Assembly: GCA_015680685.1 (NCBI GenBank)
Contig: MNCI01014278.1
Span: 47,068 to 109,067, forward strand
Source of the DNA: Gnetum montanum
Lineage: Eukaryota; Streptophyta; Gnetopsida; Gnetales; Gnetaceae
Direction: 5' to 3'
DNA length: 62,000 nt
Positions within the stretch are counted from its first letter, which is position 1. Each line of letters begins with the position of its first letter. The translations under genes were made by a program, and so were the position numbers. The notes beneath the pieces are model-generated. The model searched no databases, had not been told where the DNA came from, and saw only the letters and a program-made list of their open reading frames with translations. Positions 11,440 through 21,366 of this stretch are shown in pieces.

Positions 11440-13640
11440 AAACGGTTTCAGGAAGAAGTGATTGGTTGGATTTGCAAATTCTTTTCCGTCAATGTCAGCT
11501 AGCTTGAAAGCTCCATTGTCGAATGCTTTGATGACCAGGTAAGGCCCTTCCCAGCTGACTGAGAATTTATCTGGGTGTTCTCGAATAGCCTTAAGCACGA
11601 GGTCTCCTTCTTTGATGGGGCCTTTATGAACGTCATGCCGATGTCGTTGCCGCTGTTGTTTTTGGTACCAGTCGATCTAATCAAGTGCGCATACGCGCTC
11701 ATCCTCCACCAAGTCTAGGTCAATGATGTGTAGATCATTGTTTTTCTCATCGTTGAGAAGTCCGGAAAGTGTGATCCTTAGAGATGGTACCTGTAATTCC
11801 AAAGGTAAAATAGCTTCTGAATCGTAAACAAGACTGTACGGAGTTTTACCTGTCGAGGTCCGGTGTGTAGTACGGTATGCCCACAATGCATACACCAGTT
11901 GTTCATGCCATCTTCGTTTACTTTGGGCAAGCATATTTTTGAGTATTGTGATGACTGTCTTATTTGTTGCTTACGCCTGCCCATTGCTCTGAGGATAGTA
12001 AGGGGATGAAAACGAATGTTTGATCCCTAGACTATCACAAAACGTTTTGGTCTCGGCACTGCTAAATTGTGGCCCTTGTCAGTGATGATTGTCATGGGAA
12101 TGCCAAAACGGGTTACAATGTTTTCGAGGATGAAGTGGCACACGTGTTTAGAAGTAGTTTTTCGAAGGGGCGTAGCTTCCACCCATTTTGTGAAATATTC
12201 GGTTGTTGTTATGATAAAACCATGCCCGGTAGAAGATGTGGGCGTTATCGGGCCTATAAGGTCTAATCCCCACTTTTGGAAGGGCCATGTGATTTGTGTT
12301 GTATGCAACTCATTTGGTGGGACATGGATTAGATTACTGTGTTTTTGACAAGTACTACATGTTTTGACCTTGGACAGACAGTCGTACTCCATGTGTGGCC
12401 AATAGTAGCCTAAGCGTCTTATTTTGGTTGCCATTGCCTTCGGTGCAATGTGTCCCCCGCATATTCCATCGTGTACTTGTTCAACAATTGTTTGGGCTTC
12501 GGTACTATTGACGCATGTCAGCAGTATGCCTTCGTAGGATCGGCGACACAATGTGTCTCCTATTAGTGTGTATTGTCTAGAACGTTTGCGTACTGCGTCC
12601 TTTTGTGCGTTTGTTAAATGTTGTGGCGTTTCGCCGCGCAGAAGGTATTCCTTTACGTCATCGTACCATTCATTAGCGTGTGTTGTACTGACAGATGCGA
12701 TTGGCAGCATGTCGAGAGTATTGGTTATGGGCTCGGCACAACTGGTTACGGAGCTTGGTAATGCGTGAAACATGTCAGGGGATATGTTTAAGGCCAAGGT
12801 TGCTAATGCGTCTGCAATGGTATTGTCATTCCTGGAGACGTGTTGGACATCGACGCTTTCGAATCGTTTAAGTAGGTGTTTAGCCAAATCACAGTATGGT
12901 TGTAAGTGTTGCGCTTTACATGTATAGACGTCTGTGACTTGGTTTACGACTAGTTGTGAGTCCCCTCTGACTACAAGCCGTGTAATGTCCGAAGCTAGTG
13001 CGGCCGCGAGACCTCTAAGGAGGCCTTCATACTCTGCTATGTTATTAGTACAATGAAAGTTGAAGCGATAAGCAAAAGGTTTAATTTCCCCAGAGGGGTA
13101 TGTGATTACAGCAGCAGCACTTCCTCCTCGAGAGGTGGATGCTCCATCGAAGTTTAGAATGGCATCGTAGTTATCTGGCACCGTATCTATTGCATTTACA
13201 TTTTCGTCTGGGAATTCGGGTTCTATTGTACCTAGATCTTGTGTTGGCGACGTAGTCATTTGATTTGCTATGGCTTGGCCTTTGACTGACGATTGTGCCA
13301 CGTAGCGCAGGTCAAACTCAGCTATGATGGCCTTCCAACGGGCTATCCTGCTTGATTCGTAGATATTTCCAGTTATAGCTCTGAGTACATTATCTTTGCA
13401 AATTATGTTAGCTTGATTTTGGAAAAGATAATGTCGCCATTTCTTTAAAGAGAAAACTAAAGCTAAACATGACTTCTCTACGTCGTTGTATCTTTTTTCG
13501 TGGGCAACTAATGCATGGCTCAGGTAGTATACAGGGACTTCAGTTCCGTCATCTTGTTTCTGGCAAAGCATAGATGCGATTGATGATTCTAATGTGGCCA
13601 GGTAGATGTAAAACGGCTTGTCGTTTTTGGGTGGGTACAC
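11440..13640 (-). pseudogene. element 1 RNase H, archaeal-type RNase H and integrase
   Basis: One long frame (13640 to 12027) carries, in order, the Ty3 RNase H (about residues 1-150; SCLALVFSLKKWRHYL), a second RNase H (about residues 160-290; NFDGASTSRGG, NNIAEYEGLL, RGDSQLV, NDNTIADALA), the H2C2 zinc finger (HDGICGGH, CSTCQKH) and the integrase core (WGLDLIGP, FTKWVEA, RFGIPMTIITD). The second RNase H marks the Tat lineage. A one-base loss at about 12076, just after the second catalytic Asp, shifts the frame. The core resumes at 11934 (WAYRTTHRTSTGKTPYSLVY) and the GPY/F end runs to about 11440 with a few stops. The zinc finger, both catalytic Asp codons and both RNase H domains are otherwise well kept. 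Confidence 0.92.
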
Positions 13641-14760
13641 CGTGGGTAGTCAAGCGAGTGCCGTTTTAATGTTGTCAAATGCTTCTTGGCACTGCGGGGT
13701 CCATTCAAAATGGACATTTTTGCGTAGTAGGTGGTTCATAGGTGTTAGTTTTTCTGTCAATTTTTCTATGAACCTCCTGATGAACTGTAATCGACCTTGT
13801 AGCCCTCGAAGTTCGGTTAGGTTGCTAGGTGATTTCAGGTTTGTAATGGCCTTAACCTTATCGGGGTCTACCCGTATCCCTGCTTCTGAGGTTACGAATC
13901 CAAGCAGTTTACCTGTCTTGACGCCGAAGACGCATTGCTTTGGATTAAGCCTTAGTTCGTATTTTAGACAACGTTTTAACACTAAGTCAAGATCCTGTAC
14001 ATGTTGTTCTGACGTTTTTGATTTAACCACTATGTCATCCACGTAATCATTGAGCGAATGTAAGATGTAATTACTGAAGATGTATGTCATCGCCCTTTGA
14101 TATGTGGCCCCAGCGTTCTTGAGACCGAAAGGCATCATTGTGTAACAAAAGGTTCCCCAAGGTGTCATAAAAGTGGTTCGGAGCTGGTGTTCTGGATTAA
14201 TACGTATCTGGTTATATCTCGAAAACCCATCCATAAAAGATAATAGGGCATGACTAGCGGTTGAGTCAACTAATTGATCAATGCTAGGTAAGGGGAAGTC
14301 ATCTTTTATGGTTGCTACGTTGAGGTCTCAGAAGTCAATGCATAGGCGGATACTTCCGTTCTTCTTTGGGACTATAACCATGTTTGACACCCACTCGGCG
14401 TAATCAACAGCCCTAATGAAACCAGCTTGGTAGAGCTTGGTAATCTCACTACAAACTTACCTCGGGCTTGACCTTTCGTGCTTTCTGTTTCACTGGCCTT
14501 AGTCTNATGGGAGTTTTGGTTAGAGGATCTTCGGTAATATTTTCGACTTCTATGTCGAGGGATTTTGTCATACCCTCATAGTCGTTAACCGTTTGCCGTG
14601 TTGAAGCTATTATTGCGTCGTTTGTTGATGAGCTCGCATGGACGAGATTCATGTCGATATTCCTTTCAACCGTGCCGTATGGTCCATCAATAACTAACGG
14701 CTTAGTTAAGCGCTTGCAATCCATTAGGCTAGTTCCTGTCAATAAATTGAGAGCCTGGTA
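13640..14760 (-). pseudogene. element 1 reverse transcriptase
   Basis: The domain converts genomic RNA to DNA. Minus-strand reading gives the standard order: VIVPKKNGS, IRLCIDF, FPLPSIDQLV, FMDGFSRYNQI, MPFGLKNAGATYQR, then the active site NDYVDD at about 14040. The thumb follows (GLQGRLQFIRRFI). The catalytic Asp pair is intact. Damage is light: a TGA at about 14326 in place of Arg in the IDFRDLN motif, a frame slip near 14450, one unresolved base (N) at 14506, and a TGA at 13650 between thumb and RNase H. The 97-codon segment upstream (14449-14742) is the variable pre-RT linker. RT is separated from protease by 5.3 kb. Confidence 0.92.
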
Positions 14761-14822
14761 AGATAGCGAAGGTCGTTTTATGCCTTTTGGTAGTTTTTAG
14801 TGTGTATGTATGATAGTGGATT

Positions 14823-14976
14823 AATGTGACAGTAAAACGGTAGTTTAATGCCTTACCGGGCAACGAACGATAGTTTAATGCCTTAGCGGGCAACGAACGG
14901 CAGTTTTATGCCTTACCGGGCAACGAACGGCAGTTTAATGCCTTACCAGGCAACGAACGGTAGTTTAATGCCTTAA
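14823..14976. repeat. five 31-bp tandem repeats (RT/antisense boundary)
   Basis: Units read AGTTTAATGCC, TTACCGGGCAAC, GAACGGC in sequence, repeated five times with only a few changes. They are the most homogeneous of the AGTTTA-type clusters and lie between the 5' end of RT and the promoter of the antisense gene. Confidence 0.85.
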
Positions 14977-15094
14977 ATTTTGCGTTTTACTTAGTTTATG
15001 TATGTAATTTTTATGTATTTTTTGAAAAATTTAAAGGAAATCTGAAAAAGCACGAAAAACGAGGTAAAAAGCAAGAAAAACGAAGGGCGGCGGT

Positions 15095-15945
15095 GGCGTC
15101 AGCGTTAGTGTCAGCGTCGGCGTCGGCGTGCTATAAAAAGGGAAAAAGGGGCTTCATTTGTCATTTGACTTTCCGAGCGTGAGCGTAAACTTCGGCAAAA
15201 CCCCAGCGTAGACGCCGAGCGAAACCCCAGCGTAGACGCCGAGAGAGAACAACGTAAACACTGAGCGAAACCCTAGCGTAGACGCCGATCAAAGGAACCA
15301 CAGCGTATACGCCGAGATGGGCAGAGGCAAGGAAATGGAAGGCCGAGGAAAGAAAGGACCAGAGCTGACATTCACGGAGGAGAGCGAGGCGATGCTGCAG
15401 TGCCTACCCCGCCCGAGCCTTCCTGCATGGCCTGGATCTTCTAGCAAGTAGGCTCTTGGCCCTATGTTTTTTTTTTTGTTTTTTTTTCTGCGTCTATTTT
15501 TGTAGCGTAGACAGTTAGCATACAGGGTTTTGGCGTATACGTCGAGCGTAAAGGGTTCAGGGAAGTGTAAAGGCGTGGATGCTGCGTGTGTTGTTTTCAG
15601 CGTAGACTGTCAAGGCTTCGTTTTTTGGTTTTCAGCGTAGACCATTGTCGACGTATACGCTCAACGTATATGCCGAGCGTAGACACTTGTACTAGCTCCT
15701 AGCGTAGATGGTCTACGCTCGGCGTATATGCCGAGGGTTTCCACACCGTATATGTTGAGTGTAAGCTGGATATTTAGCAGCGTAAACCTGTTCGGCGTAA
15801 AGTCCTGTATTATGTACGGCGTAGATAGTTTTTAGCGTGTACGCCCAGCGTATATGCTGAGCGTAACAGTTTGTCTCTACGCCCAGTGTATACGCCGAGC
15901 GTAACAGTTTGTCTCTACGCCTAGTGTATACGCCGAGCGTAATCA
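15095..15945. repeat. array of GCGTA(G/T)ACGCCGAGC words around the antisense promoter
   Basis: The word GCGTAGACGCCGAG, with variants GCGTATACGCCGAGCG and AGCGTAGAC, occurs more than 20 times. It appears just upstream of the TATA box as GCGTCGGCGTCGG, in the 5' leader (15175-15315) and through intron 1 (15500-15945). The core GCGTA(T/G)ACGC is nearly palindromic. The same core is found in both LTRs and in the gag leader of this element. Confidence 0.85.
15132..15138 (+). promoter_or_regulatory. TATA box of the antisense gene
   Basis: CTATAAAAAGGG is a strong plant TATA match, on the plus strand, 185 bp upstream of the ATG at 15317. It is opposite in direction to the LTR promoter. A GC-rich GCGTC repeat lies directly upstream. 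Transcription would start near 15160-15170, which leaves a leader of about 150 nt made of GCGTAGACGCC words. Promoter function is inferred from position and sequence. Confidence 0.6.
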
Positions 15946-18900
15946 GTTAGAAAAATTTTTCCGCGAATGTCTATTTTTCAAAATGAAGTTTTCGGTATGA
16001 TTAATCTTTGGGGTTGTTTTAATGGCTTGCAGGGACGTTGAACCTCCCCTTCTAGTGACTGAGCTAGTTGGGGTGTTGACATGGTTTGGCACCATTGAGG
16101 GTGGTGAACCGACCCCAGATTTAACCATTGAGAACAATGGGGTCTGGTTTCGGGACGGGGCCCGCGGATTTTTGGCTTTCATGCTAGACAATTTCAGGGT
16201 TGTGATTTGGTCCCACCTGAGCGAGGATGTGGCGCGGAGCATCATCGAGGCCATGTTACCCGGTGCAGCAGAGGGTATTAGAATATTTATGGATGACATT
16301 GATGAAGGGTCACTTGTCGCCGAGGGTGTTCCCCCCGGTGGTCCCAGATCTTCCCGTCCATTGACGCGTGTGTGGGACCGGCTGCCGTAGGGGCGTAACT
16401 ATATCAACGACACATTATTCCTAGCTAGCCGTGCACACACCTTGTTTCAGAATCCCCCCGGCACAGTATACCGGGTGGAAAGGTAATTTCGTTTTAGCTC
16501 TGGTTATTCCTCTCTTTTTTACATTCAAATATTTGCTCTTGTTTTAACACATGTTTTTCGCCTTCCCGTAGGCCGAAAGTTACGCGAGAAGGGGCCTACG
16601 TAGGCGATGATGGGCTAGCATTGGCGCGCACGGCTTTGGAGGTGTTCATGGTGGGTCCCACCCTTCGCGGGACCGTTTTGGCCCACACCAGGGACGCCAT
16701 GAAGAACTTCCACAAGAGATTTTCTAAGGCGTTTGCACAATGCGCTGCGCGTGGATGGTTGCACGCCGACTGGTCCCCTAATGAACCAATTTTTCCGTCT
16801 GCTTCTGATCTGGGTGAAACCTCAAAATCTAACACTGAGAGTAAGTGGCAATGTTTTCTAGATGTCGTGATGTGTTTGTTCAATCGCCAAGTGTTAAACT
16901 AATATGAGGGTTTTGGATTTGTCTCTACAGGTGGCACTATCTCTGGCGGGGGTTCTGTTGTGACCGGGCGGACTGAAACAACTCTTTCTATAAAATTTGG
17001 TGAAACCGGTGCGGCCCAGAAATGGTTACGGGTAAAGGCCCCGTCATCCATTATTGCCTGTTTAAAACATGCTGGCCTCATGGCGCTCTTCGCGGCCCCT
17101 ACCCCGAACGTGTCTATAGCGGAGATGATCAGGATCGTGGATTCATTTGACAGATCTGTTTCTCGCTATAGCGCTCGTATTAAGGGCGTTAAAATAATTT
17201 TTGAATTATCGCCCCAATTTTTTGCGAATTTGTTTGGCGTGCCTACAGATGGTATAAATATTGTCTTAGATAGGAAGCACAAAGAAATTCACACGATCCG
17301 CGATTTAGAGGATTGGTTAGGGGTGACAAAGGGCATCAAAAGATTTCCAATGCAGGGGACAATGAAAGTTGAAGAAGTCAACGAGCTTTACCCTTTATTT
17401 CGAGCACGTCTGTTTCCGAAGACTTTATCGCAAGTCAAGAGCCTCAGGGTTGAAGCAGTGCGAGTCATGCGCACTGTTCTAGAGGCTGGCGTGCGCTACA
17501 ACTGGGTTGAATTTTTATTATCGGGCATGACTAAAGAGATAGTGCAGCTGAGTTTGAACATAGAAACTCAGTCTCATTTCACCTTTGCCTTTTTTGCCGG
17601 TTATGTTCGTCGTTTGGCCAAATTTTTAGTGGTTCGTGGTGAGAACAAATTTGTTTTGTGCGATAGGAATCAGTTATCTCGCCCCTAGGTAAACCACTTA
17701 TTCGACACAGCTAAGTCCCAAGATGCCTCCGAGGGGATTGATGAATCCCTTATGATAACTACGGGTGGATCGTCTGGCGCCTCCCTCCATATGCACGACA
17801 GTGTAGGGTTGGAACCGGATGAAATACCCTACACTGCCAAGAAGGTGGAGCGGGTGGTTAAGGACACAATAGGCAAAGCCAAATCAAAGTTGGCGAAGCG
17901 TGACAGCACAGCTGAGGAGACCAGTGAGATTGAGCAGCCCAAAGTAAAGCGGATTCGTTTTAAAATACCTGGTAAACCTCTTGTTTTCTTTACTTCACTT
18001 ATCTTGCAGATAGTTTTAACGGTTACTGGCTGTATGCAATTAACTTCATCTGTTTTGTGTTGAGAAGTCAAGAGACATTATTTGCAGACTATACCTGAGG
18101 ATGAAGAGTTAATTGACCCGGCGGGAGGGACTGAAGTGCTGGGGGAAGGAACTGGAGACACTGAACCACTAGATGATCAGGCGAAGACTGAAGAGATGTT
18201 CAGTGATTTTCTCAAAGGCAACTTGGACCTTGGAGCCCCTCCCACACCGGAGGAGACTGGAGGGAATGGTATGTCTCGTTACTTAGTTGTGTAACCTAAT
18301 ATATTTTTATCTCATCGTGAATTTTTTGTTTGACTCAGAGGAGAGCGAGACCATCCCTGAGAAGGAGCCAGAGATTCCCCCTGAAGTGCCGCCAAAGATC
18401 AGCACGTCGCGCCCTGATGGGCCTTTTACTTGGATGGAAATGCCAAGTAAAAGGGATTTCGTAGCTGGTGTGGCTGAAGAGGTCGTTGAGCAGATCGAAG
18501 GGATCCATCCTGAAATAGGTGTGAGAACTTCCAAAGGTCTTTACTATGTTAGAGTTTGATGCTTGATTTTGTCCATTCTAACATTTGTCTTTTCCCTATG
18601 GATAGGTGCCCAACTGAGGTGGGATCCGTCCGAGACTATCACCATAAAGAGCTTGCCCACGCTTTCCCCAGAAGTTGAACAAGTGCCCAGACCCATTTAC
18701 GAAGAGGTAGCAGAGGGCTTTGTTCATAATGCTAAAGCAGTATGGACGTGTAGGCGATCCATTGAGCAATTGTGGCTCCAGATTCAGGCAAAAGAGAAAG
18801 AGGTCTCTAAACTGACGGTGGAACGTGATGATCTGAAGGCCTGGTACGAATTCGCTGCAGCCAGATTAGACAATGATCGCTCTTGGCGGACCTCCGAGGT

Positions 18901-19592
18901 CACGTATACGAGGTATTGGAACCTACTGAATCGTCACGCAGGATTGATACGGAGACTAGGGGAGCGCAGGGCCCAAATTGGATTGCTGAACACCAAATGC
19001 CAAGATTGGAAGGCTTTCACCTCCAAAGTACGCAAATGGGGGCAGGATGAGAAGAACCATAAGCACCAGTATAAAAAATTGCTGAAAGAAGTATCTATTG
19101 AGAAGCGACAGTTGGAAATGTTTGTGGAAGGCCTTGGTCTACACTCTGCCTTTGACAAATTTGCCCAAAACACAATTGTAGAGATGGAATCTCCTAAACG
19201 GTAGATAACAACCGCTTCCGGGGAGGTGTTAGTGGGGGAGTTTCCTTTGAAATGTCCCACCTGGTCGGATGTTGACAAGGGAAAGGCTCTGGCAAATGTT
19301 GACTTGGGTCTCGATGGGACAGATTGGGCAAGTGTTTTCGAAGAGGAAATCCTGCGACGACTGGAATTTGGCTTAGGGGGATCTCCTATGGTAAGCATTT
19401 CATCTTTATGAAGTTAGTTGATTGAATAATGTTTGAAATTTTGACATTCGCTTATTCTTGTGTTGGTTATTTCTTTTTTGGTCTTTTCAGGATGAACGTG
19501 GCGATGAAACTGGAGGGGCTGGCCCCAGTGGAGCAGGGGCCTCTGATGCTGGCGGATCCAAGGGGGACGATCGTCATGTCCCAGATGTTTAG
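15317..19592 (+). pseudogene. antisense eight-exon gene carried by element 1, three in-frame TAG codons
   Basis: This spliced gene lies on the strand opposite to gag-pol. Exons: 15317-15447, 16033-16482, 16572-16840, 16931-17971, 18065-18268 (or 18068), 18339-18518, 18606-19390 and 19491-19592. All seven introns are GT-AG, and every join keeps one frame, about 1,053 codons. The start MGRGKEMEGRGKKG is basic. Exons 2-4 give a folded region (LVTELVGVLTWFG; FFANLFGVPTDGINIV; VNELYPLFRARLF). Exons 5-6 are acidic and Pro-rich (PEKEPEIPPEVPPK). Exon 7 is a charged coiled coil (AKEKEVSKLTVERDDLKAWY), and exon 8 is Gly/Asp-rich. TAG interrupts the frame at 16388, 17686 and 19202, with homologous coding sequence after each. 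I do not recognise the family; Tat elements are known to carry extra ORFs. Element 2 holds two decayed copies. It could be a captured host gene or a retroelement accessory gene. Confidence 0.82.
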
Positions 19593-19825
19593 CATTTTAG
19601 CCTTTTTTTGTTTTGTTGTTTTTCGACTTAGATTTATACTGGAACTATAACTTGAAGATTGTGGAATGAACAGAAACGGTTGATTGTATGTAATAATTAT
19701 ATATATATATTTTTTGTTGATTTTGAGTTTAACATAATATAGAAATGTAAACATATTTTGGTTTATTTTCCATTTTAAGTGTATTACGGAAATGTGATTA
19801 TAAAAGTAAAACAAAAAGTAAGTAC
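19593..19825. other. 3' flank of the antisense gene
   Basis: This AT-rich stretch follows the stop at 19590-19592 and contains a TA-rich run near 19696-19712. It is a plausible 3' UTR and polyadenylation region for the antisense gene. No coding sequence is seen. Confidence 0.45.
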
Positions 19826-20085
19826 TAGTTTATGGCCATTTTGGGCCCCATACGTAGTTTATGGCCATTTCGGGCCCCTTCTGTAATCAGGAAATGTTTT
19901 AGAGGACACGGATAGATTTCTCGGTCAACCAATCATTGCTGATCATGGCTAGTTTTATGTCTTTGCGGACATGATAGTTTAACGTCATTTCGGACTAGGA
20001 GTAGCATTTAATTATTTTCCTGTTTATCGTAGTTTAGTGTCATTTCAGACTTTTCATAGTTTAACTTCATTTCGGACTATGAGTG
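19826..20085. repeat. six AGTTTA-type repeats (antisense/protease boundary)
   Basis: Units such as AGTTTATGGCCATTTCGGGCC (twice), AGTTTTATGTCTTTGCGGAC and AGTTTAACGTCATTTCGGAC lie between the end of the antisense gene and the end of the protease frame. They belong to the same family as the clusters at 11088-11412 and 14823-14976. Confidence 0.75.
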
Positions 20086-20091
20086 ATAGTA

Positions 20092-21267
20092 TCATTTCAA
20101 TAATTTTTTGATTTTTTTCGTTTTAATGTTAGATGATGTTTCAACAGGTATGATCCAGTATTCAGCATCCCCTTGGCTGATTACATTAAACGGTAATTCG
20201 GCCCAAGGGACTTCTGATGGAATGTCTTTTGTGTTAATGTTTTCAGATATTTCAGTGTCCGTAGGGAGCTCTATATTAGCTTCTACTTGAGGAGGCACAG
20301 GCGTTCCTGCTTGAGGAGGCTCTTGTTCCATGTCGGAAGATTTACTGCTTACCGATGGTTGCGGATTCTCGTTATTTTGGCTAGGGTTTTCAAGTTTGAC
20401 TTCCAAGCCCTGGTTCGTGTCCATATGCGATGAGATAATAGGAGTAGCCGCTTCGCCGTGTATGACAATTTCTCCACCTTCATAAGGCAGGTGAATTTCT
20501 TGATGTATGGGGGAAGAGACAGCTCTTAGTTGGGCTAACCAGGGTCTTCCCAATATTAGGTTGAACCCCGGCATCTCATCCACTACTAGGAAATTGGTAG
20601 ACGTTGGGAATCGATCTCCCGCTATGAAGTCTAAGGTTATTGTGCCTTTCACCATTACGCGTGACCCACTGAATGACCTTAAACATGTAGTCGTGGTTGG
20701 TTTAAGTAGTTCAGTAAGTCCTAGTTGTTCAATGATGTGGTACGGCACAACGTTTGTCGCAGCTCCATCGTCTACATGGACCCTATGTATTTTAAACCGG
20801 TTTATACAAATTGTTATGAACATGGGAGCTGTTGTTACCTCCTTCATTTTCTTATCCACCTTGATGTTATCATTATGAAAGCTTAGAGGTTTGGGAGTAG
20901 TCCCGTGAGGCGAGAACATCACCACATGGATGGAGGGTTCGTTTGGGGGTAAGTCCTCGCTTACCGAGACTGACGTTAACATGTGCACTAGAGCTTCCTG
21001 ATGTGTTTGAGATGTTAGGACTAAGTCATACAAGCTTAGTGAAGTGTTCCTTTTTTTTAATGCCTGTGTGACCTGTGTCAAGGCGGCTACGAAGTTTTCA
21101 CTATTGGGGGTGTTTCTATCGGTGCTGACTGGATCCATCAGACCCAACAGTTTTATCTCTCGTTTTGTTGGCTTGTCATTTTTCGGAGCTGTCGTTTTAG
21201 ATGATTCATGTTTTTCAGACGACTCACCTTCATTGCCTGCGCTTGGTCGATCATTAGATGATGACAT
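20092..21267 (-). pseudogene. element 1 aspartic protease region
   Basis: This 391-codon frame is the C-terminal part of the gag-protease polyprotein. The retropepsin core is clear: FKIHRVHVDDGAATNVVPY contains the active-site Asp (DDGA), followed by CLRSFSGSRVMVKG and the FNLILGRPWLAQL motif typical of plant Ty3 proteases. The enzyme would cleave the polyprotein during particle maturation. The N-terminal 120 residues are a charged linker (SSEKHESSKTTAPKND), and the tail is acidic and Pro-rich. The frame itself has no internal stop, but it is separated from gag by a TGA at about 21337. It ends at 20092 just before the repeat cluster, so RT is not in the same uninterrupted frame. Confidence 0.88.
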
Positions 21268-21366
21268 GGGTATAGAGTTGAGGGGAGTGGGCTTAGGTGG
21301 CCCCAGAGCTAGCCGTTGGCGCTCTTTCTCTAAGCGTTCTCGCGTAAGCCTATCTGCCAGGCGTTC

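Noticed and set aside
12067-12768. Plus-strand open frames of 65-93 codons inside pol
   Set aside because: They are antisense shadows of the RNase H and integrase frame, which has clear family motifs on the minus strand.
17686-17695. CTAG/GTAAAC at 17688 as an intron donor
   Set aside because: Sequence after the TAG remains coding in the same frame for over 90 codons, so this is a nonsense codon inside exon 4, not a splice site.
18088-18120. TTTGCAG at 18081-18087 as the intron 4 acceptor
   Set aside because: It looks best by consensus but puts the next codons out of frame (TGA within three codons). Acceptors at 18064 or 18067 keep the frame.
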